A DNA stretch of 64,000 nt from Saprospiraceae bacterium (GTDB lineage: Bacteria; Bacteroidota; Bacteroidia; Chitinophagales; Saprospiraceae): assembly GCA_016714985.1 (NCBI GenBank), contig JADKBS010000001.1, positions 639,001 to 703,000 on the forward strand, written 5' to 3'. Below are positions 40,390-48,409 of the stretch, piece after piece. The translations under genes were made by a program, and so were the position numbers. The notes under the pieces are model-generated. The model was not told where the DNA came from. It did not search any database and worked only from the letters and a program-made list of their open reading frames with translations. Each line of letters begins with the position of its first letter. Positions within the stretch are counted from its first letter, which is position 1.

Positions 40390-40965
40390 GGCGTGATTTC
40401 AAAAATGATTGACAATCAATGGCTTACCTTTTGTTTTTCATTGCCGATGCTTTCAATTGCTTGTTTTGAACATGTTCAGGGCTTCGGTTACCCTATTTCA
40501 TCATTAGCTCGAATGTACGGATTTAGCAGGCGGATGTTTCAATCGCCCGGTCTATGTCCGTAAAAGGGATGTCCTGTGTGAACGATGAATAATAAAAGAT
40601 GAACAGCCTGTCCCGGCTTGCCGGGAATGAATCTGCAAGGCATTGATTTACAAAGATTTGCAAACCCAATCGGTCTGACTTATTTATTCAACTTCACTAA
40701 TAGTGGTGGGATGCAGTAAATTCGATACCAAAGTTAAGGACGATGGAAGGATTTTGCCCAAAATGCTGGGCTGGAAAGATAAATTTCACTGGTTTCAGGG
40801 ATATTGTCACCTTGGTAAATGGGTAGTTAAGCTTTCTATTGCCCCAGTGAAAACCAGGGTACTTGCCCTTAAAAAATACAAAGACGGTGGCAGTAGCACT
40901 GCCATCGTCTTTGTATTTTTTAAGGGAGGCGGAAGTTTTGCGCAGCAAGGCCTCCGTCACGCCAC
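40390..40965. other. Intergenic region between OmpA and pyrR genes
   Basis: 576 bases without a convincing gene. Open frames on both strands across 40697-40993 arise because the 61-base palindrome at 40866-40926 reads similarly both ways, and they have no family signature. The promoter of the OmpA gene must lie in the first part. Confidence 0.6.
40866..40926. repeat. 61-base palindrome downstream of pyrR
   Basis: 29-base arms beginning CCCTTAAAAAATACAAAGAC, 3-base centre AGC, one G-T wobble. It starts 40 bases past the pyrR stop. The stem is longer than most terminators, though the A/T-rich ends could terminate transcription on both strands. Confidence 0.75.
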
Positions 40966-41460
40966 TCAATTCAAAAATGCCCCAAGCGGCTGATTATCAC
41001 CGATTTGCACGTCAATGTTCTCCAGTAGGGTAGTGGCCAAAGAGATGCCGAAATAGTCCACTTTCACGGGGAAGGATTTGTGGGAGCGGTCAACAATTAC
41101 GGCCACTTCAATTTTTTTTGGCAGGGTTTCGAGCAGGGGCTTGCAGGCATAGAAGATGGTGCGCCCCGTGTTTGCCACATCATCCACAACGATGACGGCC
41201 TTGCCCCGCAGCGCCTCGATTGGCATCCCGATGGTCACTTCAGTGGACAGTGGGTCGGCAGGGCTTACCCGAAGCTGGGTCAGCGTGAGGGGCAGCTTGG
41301 AAATGGATTGCAATTCGGCCTCCAGTAGCTTGGCAAAGGCCATGCCCCGGTTGTTGATGCCTGCTAGTATCAGTTCCGGCTCATCGTGGTTGTGTTCCAG
41401 TATTTCGATGGCGAGCCGCCGTATTTTCTGCCGTATCTTCCGTTCGTTGAGGACTTGCAT
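40966..41460 (-). CDS. pyrR: PyrR-like phosphoribosyltransferase
   Basis: 164 residues of type I phosphoribosyltransferase fold. The PRPP-binding motif is VIVVDDVANTGRTI, and the N-terminal IRRLAIEILEHN and the late VAVIVDRSHKSFPVKVDYFG match PyrR. PyrR regulates pyrimidine operons by binding mRNA in Firmicutes and has uracil phosphoribosyltransferase activity; in Bacteroidota the regulatory role is not established. No pyr biosynthesis gene is in the window. A MITE lies directly upstream. Confidence 0.75.
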   Translation of the reverse strand: MQVLNERKIRQKIRRLAIEILEHNHDEPELILAGINNRGMAFAKLLEAELQSISKLPLTLTQLRVSPADPLSTEVTIGMPIEALRGKAVIVVDDVANTGRTIFYACKPLLETLPKKIEVAVIVDRSHKSFPVKVDYFGISLATTLLENIDVQIGDNQPLGAFLN

Positions 41461-41468
41461 TTTTTGAT

Positions 41469-41614
41469 GATGGATGGTAACTACTTAACAGCGTGTGTTT
41501 TTTGGGGAAAATTGAAAATTTTTCCCAAAAATCAACCCAAAATGTGGGAGGAGAGCGAAAAAATGGAATTTTTTCGCTCTCCTCCCACACCCTCCAAAGC
41601 AGTGACGATGGATG
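41469..41614. mobile_element. MITE copy 3 with 8-bp direct repeats
   Basis: Element core 41477-41606 (130 bases), GTAACTACTTAA at one end and CCTCCAAAGCAGTGAC at the other. Hairpins: GGGGAAAATTGAAAATTTTTCCC and the perfect 20-base stem GTGGGAGGAGAGCGAAAAAA. The exact 8-base GATGGATG flanks both sides (41469-41476, 41607-41614). The left repeat is only 9 bases upstream of the pyrR start codon, so the element forms the pyrR leader. Confidence 0.88.
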
Positions 41615-41729
41615 ATAAACGATGAATGGTGAATCGGGGCGCAGCGTTGAATTGGCAACCAGGCTTGTCACAAAAATGCCAAACATCCATGAAACTGCAT
41701 AATTTTTCACCGCCGCAATCCGTAATCGC

Positions 41730-42200
41730 CTACGTTCCCGCCACCCTCGTCGTTGCGAAAAGCCGCTTGATGCTGTACCGGCCGCTGCCGTTCACCATTA
41801 CCATGAGTAGGCCGCCCGTGACTGCGAGGTTCTTCATGAACAGTATTCCTTGCATCCGTCGGTAAACTTCCTCACCCGCCACGCCAATTTCGGGGCAAGT
41901 GATGCTCATCTTACAGGAATCGGGCACATGCCAGAAATCGTGGACGATGAAGGTAACAGGCACCCAATACAGCAGTAACAGGAAAGCCCCCAAACTGGAG
42001 CGATAGCCCGACAGTATCATCAAGCCTCCCAGCACCAGTATCACGATGGCCCCATAGAGCAGGAAGTCAGGCTGCCATTTCAGCCCGTAAAAATCCATTT
42101 TTGCTTTGGTTTGTTGGAAAAAGAAGATGGAATCATACGCCTCGTACAAGAAAATGAACGATAACAGGATGCGCCCCAATAAGTCGGTAAAGTCTTTCAA
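41730..42200 (-). CDS. DoxX-family membrane protein
   Basis: 156 residues with four membrane helices in the DoxX arrangement: GRILLSFIFLYEAYDSIFFF, LLYGAIVILVLGGLMILSG, LGAFLLLLYWVPVTFIVHDF and FMKNLAVTGGLLMVMV. DoxX proteins are small quinone- or redox-linked membrane proteins, mostly of unknown reaction. The best start is a TTG at 42200 (peptide MKDFTDLLGRILLSF); no ATG fits. Confidence 0.8.
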   Translation of the reverse strand: MKDFTDLLGRILLSFIFLYEAYDSIFFFQQTKAKMDFYGLKWQPDFLLYGAIVILVLGGLMILSGYRSSLGAFLLLLYWVPVTFIVHDFWHVPDSCKMSITCPEIGVAGEEVYRRMQGILFMKNLAVTGGLLMVMVNGSGRYSIKRLFATTRVAGT

Positions 42201-42300
42201 TTGCCTTTGTTTGATGTTAAAAATTCAAATGGGGCTGCGAAGTTGGGGCTAAAATCTGAAAACGAAGCGTTCTTTTTTGCCCAAACACTTCGCAAACCTT

Positions 42301-42358
42301 GGAACGGGACTTCCTCCGGCAGTTGGTGGGGCTGCTGAAGGCGTTTGAGGTGGAGGGG
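42301..42358 (+). repeat. Fragment of a duplicated gene end (copy A)
   Basis: About 58 bases nearly identical to the end of the hypothetical gene at 42765-43043 (GGGACTTCCTCCGGCAGTTG and the following GCGTTTGAGGTGGAGG). A third copy is at 44374-44494. It is followed directly by the end of the small-protein gene on the other strand. Confidence 0.7.
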
Positions 42359-42365
42359 AGGGGTG

Positions 42366-42575
42366 CTATCGCTTCTCTTTTCGCATCTGCCTGATTTCCG
42401 CCATGATGCTATCAATCGTTTTCCCTTCGTGAAGGGCTTCCCGTTCTTGGGTATAATCTCCCTGCCCAGTCGAGAACTGGCGGATAAAGCGCAAGGTATT
42501 GGCGATGCCAAGTTCACGGCAGAGCACCGTGATGGCTCTATGATTGATTTCGTACAACGAATTTGCTGCTGTCAT
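42366..42575 (-). CDS. Small conserved protein of a toxin-antitoxin island (paralogue A)
   Basis: 69 residues (SLYEINHRAITVLCRELGIA, NTLRFIRQFSTGQGDYTQER), helical, ending in basic residues. It is about 80% identical by eye to the protein at 43863-44078. No domain is recognised. Its ATG overlaps the stop of a PIN-domain remnant (ATGA), so it was probably translated together with a toxin gene that has since been lost. A role as an antitoxin or accessory partner is inference from context only. Confidence 0.6.
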   Translation of the reverse strand: MTAANSLYEINHRAITVLCRELGIANTLRFIRQFSTGQGDYTQEREALHEGKTIDSIMAEIRQMRKEKR

Positions 42576-42706
42576 TTTGGAAGTTTTGTGACCAATTCCA
42601 CTGGAGAAACGACCGCAATGGTCAAGTCTATCAGCCGTTTGGCCCGTTTCAGGAATTTATCATCACAAGTACAAAAATAGTCCAATCTTACCGCCTCACA
42701 TTTTCC
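42572..42706 (-). pseudogene. C-terminal remnant of a PIN-domain toxin
   Basis: 44-codon frame preceded by an in-frame stop: KCEAVRLDYFCTCDDKFLKR followed by AKRLIDLTIAVVSPVELVTKLPK. The pattern CDDKFLKRAKR...VVSPVEL is the usual end of VapC-like PIN proteins, after the last conserved acidic residue. Everything before it is missing. The stop overlaps the start of the small-protein gene. Confidence 0.6.
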
Positions 42707-42764
42707 CTAAACACAAGTTAATCCAAAGAGATTCATAAATTTGTTGCCAATAGATAAGCATACT

Positions 42765-43043
42765 ATGAACTTTGACCACAATGGCAACCTCGTACCCTAC
42801 CATGCGATAAGTGTTTCCCTATCCAATTCTGCCATGCGCACCAATAGCAAACTCAAAGAAATAACGACGACCCTCCAGCAAATCGAAAAGGCAAACAAAA
42901 TGATTGCCTACCACAAAGGGTTCGACGAGCCGGATGCCAATGCCATCGAAAATTTCGAGTACCTGAAACGGGACTTCCTCCGGCAGTTGGCCGAGTTGCT
43001 GAAAGCGTTTGAGGTGGAGGTGAGGGTGCCGATGGCGGCGTGA
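42765..43043 (+). CDS. Hypothetical protein of the toxin-antitoxin island
   Basis: 92 residues from ATG 42765: MNFDHNGNLVPYHAISVSLS, a helical middle and an end shared with two fragments nearby (YLKRDFLRQLAELLKAFEVE). The opening MNFDxxGNLVPY resembles small Bacteroidota proteins found beside nucleotidyltransferase or toxin genes, but no function is known. It lies 86 bases ahead of the antitoxin-toxin pair. Confidence 0.55.
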   Translation: MNFDHNGNLVPYHAISVSLSNSAMRTNSKLKEITTTLQQIEKANKMIAYHKGFDEPDANAIENFEYLKRDFLRQLAELLKAFEVEVRVPMAA

Positions 43044-43128
43044 GGGGTGTAAGCTTGTGTGGGTGGCCTAAAACTTGGTTTGAAACAAAAGTAAAATTAC
43101 TTAGATTTGTAGCCAAACTCCATCAGCA

Positions 43129-43401
43129 ATGACACTCGAAGCAAGAAAATACAAGTTGATTTCTCAAATCACCAGCCTGAAAGACGAAGCGCAAATCGCC
43201 CGCCTTGAAGTGGTATTCAAAAACCTGACCGCTGGCGATGCCCTTCTGCAAAAGCTCGCCAAACCAATGCGGAAGCACCTCAGTATTGAAGAATTGGTGA
43301 AAGAACAAGGCTTCAAAGGTGTTGACCGGAAAAAATTCGATGCGCTCATCGCCAAAATTGACGTACAGGAGCCGATTGAGGAACTGATTGCTGCTATTTG
43401 A
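43129..43401 (+). CDS. Antitoxin of a PIN-domain toxin-antitoxin pair
   Basis: 90 residues, mostly helical (LISQITSLKDEAQIARLEVV, LSIEELVKEQGFKGVDRKKF), typical in size and composition of the VapB-type partners that Bacteroidota place before PIN toxins. Recognised mainly by position: it ends 2 bases before the toxin's ATG. It probably neutralises the toxin and represses the operon; no DNA-binding motif is obvious. Confidence 0.75.
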   Translation: MTLEARKYKLISQITSLKDEAQIARLEVVFKNLTAGDALLQKLAKPMRKHLSIEELVKEQGFKGVDRKKFDALIAKIDVQEPIEELIAAI

Positions 43402-43403
43402 AA

Positions 43404-43853
43404 ATGACCTACCTACTCGATACCAATATCCTACTCATCTACCTTCGGGACAATGCGACTCGCCAATGGATTGACCAAAATATTGCCCCAGTTTCCCAAG
43501 GAAATATTCCCGTAGTCTCCGTTGTGTCTGTTGGTGAAATCCGTTCCATTGCGCTGCGCAACAACTGGGGCAAGAAAAAGCAACAACAATTGGAGGAACT
43601 GCTGAATCAATTGGTCATCGCCGACATCAACGCCGAAGATGTCATTGAAAAATACGCTGAAATTGATGCTTTTAGCCAAGGCAAATTAAAAGGCAAACCC
43701 CTCGGCACTTCTTCCCGCAACATGGGCAAGAACGACCTGTGGATTGCGGCTACCGCTGCTGTCACCAATGCAAGGCTGTTGACTACGGATGCGGATTTTG
43801 AGCATCTTGATGGGCAGTATTTGGAGGTGGTGAGGGTAGGGTTGGCTCACTAA
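43404..43853 (+). CDS. PIN-domain (VapC-like) toxin
   Basis: 149 residues with the PIN catalytic acids in place: MTYLLDTNILLIYLRD, VVSVGEIRSIALR, GKNDLWIAATA and LLTTDADFEHL. Such toxins are Mg-dependent ribonucleases. ATG 43404 begins the canonical TYLLDTN start; an upstream TTG at 43398 overlapping the antitoxin stop is less likely. The intact pair contrasts with the decayed toxin remnants around it. Confidence 0.88.
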   Translation: MTYLLDTNILLIYLRDNATRQWIDQNIAPVSQGNIPVVSVVSVGEIRSIALRNNWGKKKQQQLEELLNQLVIADINAEDVIEKYAEIDAFSQGKLKGKPLGTSSRNMGKNDLWIAATAAVTNARLLTTDADFEHLDGQYLEVVRVGLAH

Positions 43854-43862
43854 CCAATCAGT

Positions 43863-44078
43863 TCATCCCTGCTTCTTCCTTTCCCGCATCTGCTTTATTT
43901 CCTCCATGATACTGCCCAGCGTTTTTCCTTCTTGCATGGCCTCCCTTTCTTGGGTATATTCTCCATGTCCAGTCGAGAATTGGCGGATGAAGCGCAAGGT
44001 GTTGGCTATGCCAAGTTCACGGCAGAGTACCGTGATAGCTCGGTGATTGATTTCGTATAGCGAAGATGGTGCTGTCAT
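43863..44078 (-). CDS. Small conserved protein of a toxin-antitoxin island (paralogue B)
   Basis: 71 residues (SLYEINHRAITVLCRELGIA, then NTLRFIRQFSTGHGEYTQER), paralogous to the protein at 42366-42575 including about 25 bases of upstream sequence that encodes the end of a PIN protein. It lies 32 bases downstream of a DUF433 gene on the same strand and faces the PIN toxin gene tail to tail. Function unknown. Confidence 0.6.
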   Translation of the reverse strand: MTAPSSLYEINHRAITVLCRELGIANTLRFIRQFSTGHGEYTQEREAMQEGKTLGSIMEEIKQMRERKKQG

Positions 44079-44110
44079 TTTGGAAGTTTTGTGACCAATT
44101 GTTAGATGAT

Positions 44111-44317
44111 TCACTCTTTGGAAAGGGAGGCAGCATAGGCCAACGCCACCTGCAAATGCACCGATTGGAGCGTAGGATAGCTTTTCAGGATTTCCTCCGG
44201 CGATATATTGGCGGACAGGTTGTCCAAAATGACCGAGACCGGGATGCGGGTGCCCTTGATGCAAGCCTGCCCGTGGCAGATTTTCGGATTGGACGTTATG
44301 TAGGGTTGCCAATTCAT
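44111..44317 (-). CDS. DUF433 domain protein (antitoxin-like)
   Basis: 68 residues with the full DUF433 pattern: ITSNPKICHGQACIKGTRIP, VSVILDNLSANISPEEILKS and YPTLQSVHLQVALAYAA. DUF433 is a small winged-helix domain usually encoded upstream of a DUF5615 PIN-like toxin, for which it acts as antitoxin. Here the usual toxin is absent and paralogue B follows instead. Start at the ATG beginning MNWQPYITSN. Confidence 0.82.
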   Translation of the reverse strand: MNWQPYITSNPKICHGQACIKGTRIPVSVILDNLSANISPEEILKSYPTLQSVHLQVALAYAASLSKE

Positions 44318-44373
44318 TTGAGTCGTTTTACAAAGATAGGAGTTTGTTGAAATTTGGTTCATTTCTGGTAAAA

Positions 44374-44494
44374 CGACGAGCCTGATACCAATGCCATCGA
44401 AAATTTCGAGTACTTGAAACGGGATTTCTTGCGACAGTTAGCCGAGCTGCTGAAGGCGTTTGAGGTGGAGGTGAAGATGCCGATGGCGGCGTGA
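44374..44494 (+). repeat. Fragment of a duplicated gene end (copy C)
   Basis: About 120 bases closely matching 42922-43043, the last 40 codons of the hypothetical gene of the island, including its stop (peptide IENFEYLKRDFLRQLAELLK). No start precedes it. Confidence 0.75.
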
Positions 44495-45408
44495 GTATTG
44501 CAGATAAGAGGGAATGTGGCGTGTGGATTAACCCAGAAGATGCTTATAACAATATCAAGCGGAAAATAAAGGTATACTTGTTATTCAAAGAATCAAAAAG
44601 GTTCTTTGAAAAGCAGATTTCCTAAAAGAAATTAATACCAAAATGTGGTCTTGGCTCAAATTGGCTCTTTGCTGACTTTGGTGATTATGCTAATGCATCA
44701 AGATTTCCGCAACCTTCCTTCTTTTTGGGAGTTTTCTTTGTTGTTAGATCTTGTTGGGCATTGGGTTTTACATTTATCGGAAAAATTGATAGACGTTGGT
44801 TCCGAAAAGGTAGTATTTGGAGAGCTTGAAGACTTACAGCAAGTCATCCAACTGTTTTTCAAAATCAGTTATAATCACTTATAGGTTATAGATGCTAGTA
44901 AGCAGGAGGAGATAAAACGGTTGATGGGTTTTGTCATTATCTTCCTGAGTCGCTTTGTATTGCCTTTCACGTTACCTTATAGCTGCTTTTGGGTTGTTAG
45001 GACACTTTTCTTGTTTCATCAAATCAGCTTTTGACAAACCAGAATGAAAAAATTGACAAACAAATTTTACTTGAGGAGGCTTCACGCCGGAGTTCTCTAA
45101 ATTTTTTATTGGCAAATGTTCTTGATGAAATAGATGAAGAATTGGATGACCCAAAAAACACAAAGCGAAAACTTAGTTCACAGCTTATCGGACGTATTTC
45201 TTCTCTAGTCAATTGCTATTGATTCAAAGATAGACCAAATGATTGACCACTAAGCCCTGAAAAAGAGGTAGTCTATTACTTGTTCTTGCCAAAAGTGACA
45301 TTAACAAAAACAGAGTCTGCAAGAAATACTTGGGATTAGTGCTTAATAATTTATGTTACAAGCGCACATTTAAATGCGATTGTTCTAAAAAGGGTCAATT
45401 TAAGAACA
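44495..45408. other. Low-GC stretch without recognisable genes
   Basis: About 900 bases, visibly AT-richer than the surroundings, with only short open frames. The longest, near 45031-45222 (ILLEEASRRSSLNFLLANVL within it), lacks an ATG and has no known relatives. It is probably decayed accessory DNA between the toxin-antitoxin island and the pentapeptide remnant. Confidence 0.6.
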
Positions 45409-45697
45409 ATGAATTTCAGAGCTAATCTTAGTAACCTCAAGCTGATTTAAGAGAAGCATTTCGGGAGCTTTTATTGGCACTTGGTTTACTAATTCTAACC
45501 TGTCAGGTGCAGTATTTACAGATGCAAACCTTGGAACTGCTAATTTCCAAGGAGCCAAAGGGATTACAGTTGAACAATTGCAAGTAGCTTCTTCACTTGT
45601 TGGGACAATGGGAATGCCAGACAGTATAGTTTTGGCCCTAAAACAAAAGAAGCCGTCTTTATTTGAGAATATAATCAGTCCACCGAGCCAGAAATAA
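45409..45697 (+). pseudogene. Pentapeptide-repeat protein remnant
   Basis: The first part reads MNFRANLSNLKLI and stops; in another frame the sequence continues GAFIGTWFTNSNLSGAVFTD, then ANLGTANFQGAKGITVEQLQ and on to the stop at 45697. The A(N/D)LxxANF pattern and the GITVEQL tail are characteristic of pentapeptide-repeat proteins. A frameshift, an internal stop and a very short repeat core mark it as broken. Confidence 0.65.
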
Positions 45698-45703
45698 ATG
45701 CTG

Positions 45704-48036
45704 TTATATTAAATTCCAAACTCTTCCCCAATCAACAACCTCCTCACCACTCCCACCCTCCCTGCCCTCCTCCTCATAATCAACCACTTCCATCACCCGT
45801 TCCACCACCTGCCCCTGTTTCGCAAGCCCCAGCATTCGCTCCCGCTCTGGCGCAGGGAAGCGGGAGAAGGTTCGCCGCAGCATCGGCAGCGTTTCCCGGA
45901 AAGTAGGCTCGTAGGCGAGGCCGTCCACCCAGGCGTCGAGGAGGTTCCATAAGACGTTGTTGTGCAGCAGCAGCAGGCCACTCCCTTGCAGGAAACCTTC
46001 GAGCCATTGGGCCGCTTCGAGCGGCGGGGTGGCGGGACTGAGGGCGTAACTCATCCGAGTGGCGGTGTCGGCTTCCGAGCGGATTTTCTTATCGAAAAGG
46101 ATGCGGGTGCAGGCCCCGGTCAGGATGCCGTTCACCCGCCCGTTGTCGGCGATGGCGGCGAGGCAGTCGTACCACGGGGCGAAAAAGCGGGGTCGTTGAG
46201 CAGGCCGAGCGCACGGTGAACGCCCATCAGGCGCTCGTGGGCCTCCCGGCTGGCGTCCTCGTCGAGGTTGGGCACGGCGGCGGGCAGGCCGATGCAGATG
46301 CGGGGCACGAGGTGGTTCACCACCTGCTCCACAGCCTGCACGTCGGTGCCACGGGTATTGCCATAGCGCACGATTTGCGCCAGCGGCGGCAGCGCCTCCA
46401 TCAAGTGATAAACGTCGGTGGCGAGGGCGGCGAGGTTCTCCAATTTGCGGAGCAACAGGTCAAAAACCGCTGGCAAATCGGCGTTCAACGTCTGCTTCAC
46501 GAGTGTGGTCAGGGCGGGCAGGGTGGTCGTTTCCTCGGTTTTTTTCTTCAAAAAACGGGTGCAGGCCTCCTCCACGGTATTCCCCCAGGCCCCCTTCTCG
46601 ATGATGCGGATGGCGAAGTCCGGCGACCATTTCATTTTCCAAAACTCCTTGAAGCCGCCCGCCGACTGGTGGCGGTTCAGTTCCATCAGGCGGCCCCACG
46701 GGATGTCGAGCAGGTGGAGGCGGTGCAGCAGTTGGCTCTTCATCCGCCCCGACTCTTCCCGCAGGTCAAGGCCGCCCTGTGGCGAAGCGGCGGTGGCACC
46801 GAGCCACTCCTCGTCGGGGCTTTCCCAATATTTTTTGAGGTGAGTGGTTTTTACCCAGCCCTCGATGTCCCGCTGGAGCGGCACGACGGGGATATTGTCG
46901 GGTACGCTGCCCACTTTTTGCCCTGTAATTAGCTTATTTTCAATCAGTTGCAATTTCTCCGCATCGCCTTCGCAAATGGTGGTGACGGCGGCCTCCCGCA
47001 GTTCGTCAATGCCCGGCAGCGCCAGTCCCCGCATGGTCGCCAGCACCTCGGCCAGCCTTATCGCCTCGATGACGTGGGCCGAGGAGGCGTCGAGGTCTTC
47101 CTTGCGGAGCAACATAGCCACCCGCACCATCCAGTGCGTGGCGGCGTGTTTTCCTTCGGTAAAAATCAGCTCGTACCATGCCGGACTGATGATGCCCGCC
47201 CCGTAGCCACTGCTGAACGTGAGCCGGTCGTAGCTCCACGGAATCCAAGTGGCGGTGGTCTTTATCTTTTTGACGCCCTTCAGCAATGCGGCGTCAGCGC
47301 TGGCCTTTTGCTTTTCGATGTTTTCGAGGGCGGGCACGTGCCATGCCCCGCACACCACGGCGAGGTTTTGGAAGCCGTCCTTCTGTGCTTGCCGGATGGT
47401 CTGGCGCATGTACGCCTCCCGTTGCAGGGTGCGGGCGCTTTCCTCGGTGCCTTCCCGCAGGGCGGCCATCATCTTCGCAATGGCGGCGAAAATCTCCGCC
47501 CCGTTCCCGGCGCTTTCGAATAGGGCCTCCCACCAGCGCTCGCTGTCCGTGTAGCCCGCCAGTCGGGCGAGATGGCCCATCGGGTCGGCCCGGAAGGCAC
47601 GTTCTTCGGGTGTCATTTTTTCCAAAAACGCCAAGGCTGCCTGCGGGTTCTGCCGCTCGGCCTCGTCGAGGGCGAAGTGCAGTTCCATCGGGAGGTCCAT
47701 GAACCGGACGGGAATGTTGCGTTGCTTCGCAAACGCAATGGCCTGCCATTCCGGCGAGAACTCGGCAAAGGGCAGGTAGCTGGCCCGTGCGAGGTCTTTG
47801 GGGTCGTAGATGAGCATGGCAACCGGAGGGATTGCGGATTGCGGATTGCGGATTGTGGATTGGGGGTCTGCGTAATCCGAAATCCAAAATCCAAAATCCG
47901 CAATATTTAGGAGTTGCTCACTGTCGGATGGAGCTTCCACCAAGAGGCAGTCGGGTGGGTTGGCTTCGAGGGCCGAGAGAACGGCCTTTGCGGAGCCGGG
48001 GCCGTGGTGTCGGATGCCGAGGAGGTGGAGGGGCAT
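45704..48036 (-). CDS. DUF5682 family protein, frameshifted and with an in-frame repeat insertion
   Basis: 777 residues after correcting one base. The start PLHLLGIRHHGPGSAKAVLS, the segment DCLLVEAPSDSEQLL...PPVAMLIYDPKDLARASYLP, and the end MSYALSPATPPLEAAQWLEG...GSGLLLLHNNVLWNLLDAWV are typical of DUF5682. The frame breaks near 46183; one more T in a run of five restores AFFAPWYDCLAAIADNGRVN. Between LLNI and PPVAML lies a 22-residue insertion encoded by a heptamer repeat. DUF5682 genes usually stand with MoxR AAA ATPase, VWA, SWIM and DUF5691 genes; none of these is present here. Function unknown. Confidence 0.85.
47829..47905. repeat. Heptanucleotide inverted repeat (GGATTGC/AATCCAA) inside the DUF5682 gene
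   Basis: Four GGATTGC-like units (47829-47861) face four AATCCAA/AATCCGC-like units (47875-47903), so the two arms can pair. On the minus strand it is translated in frame as DFGFWISDYADPQSTIRNPQ followed by SAI. Confidence 0.8.
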
Positions 48037-48409
48037 TAGAAAAGGGGTTGTTGCTCATGGGCCCACAAGAAATGGCCGAGGGTCACGGAAGGTTGGGATT
48101 TGTGGAAGGATGATGTTTGGGCTTTGCAGCATTGATCGATCACGTCTGTGAAATTCCTTCTTCGTTGTTTCTACCGGGGACTTAGCGAGCTTGTAAATAG
48201 CACATTTCCTTCTGTGCTGGTTCCATAGCGAAGGCGTCGAGGTCGTACTCATAATGATGCCTTCTGTTTGCGGAACCCTTGACTTATTCCCTTCGATTTG
48301 CTCAAAGTCCAAACTTCCACGATTTCCCCTTACCCAATTTCATTTTTACCCATTTCAAATTACCCATTTCAAATTACCTTCGCCAAACACCTTCACCAAT
48401 CAATTCTTT
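48037..48409. other. Intergenic region between DUF5682 and ThuA genes
   Basis: 373 bases between divergent genes. It contains a 14-base direct repeat TACCCATTTCAAAT twice in tandem (48347-48374) shortly before the ThuA start; otherwise no gene or strong structure is seen. Confidence 0.55.

Noticed and set aside
40697..40993. Two overlapping opposite-strand peptides of 90-96 residues
   Set aside because: Both are produced by the 61-base palindrome, lack family similarity and lie in a gap between well-supported genes.
45031..45222. 63-residue acidic frame as a gene
   Set aside because: It needs a TTG start, lies in decayed AT-rich sequence and has no recognised relatives.
46216..47910. Long antisense frames over the DUF5682 gene
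   Set aside because: Composition-driven shadows; no domain, and the minus-strand gene is well supported.
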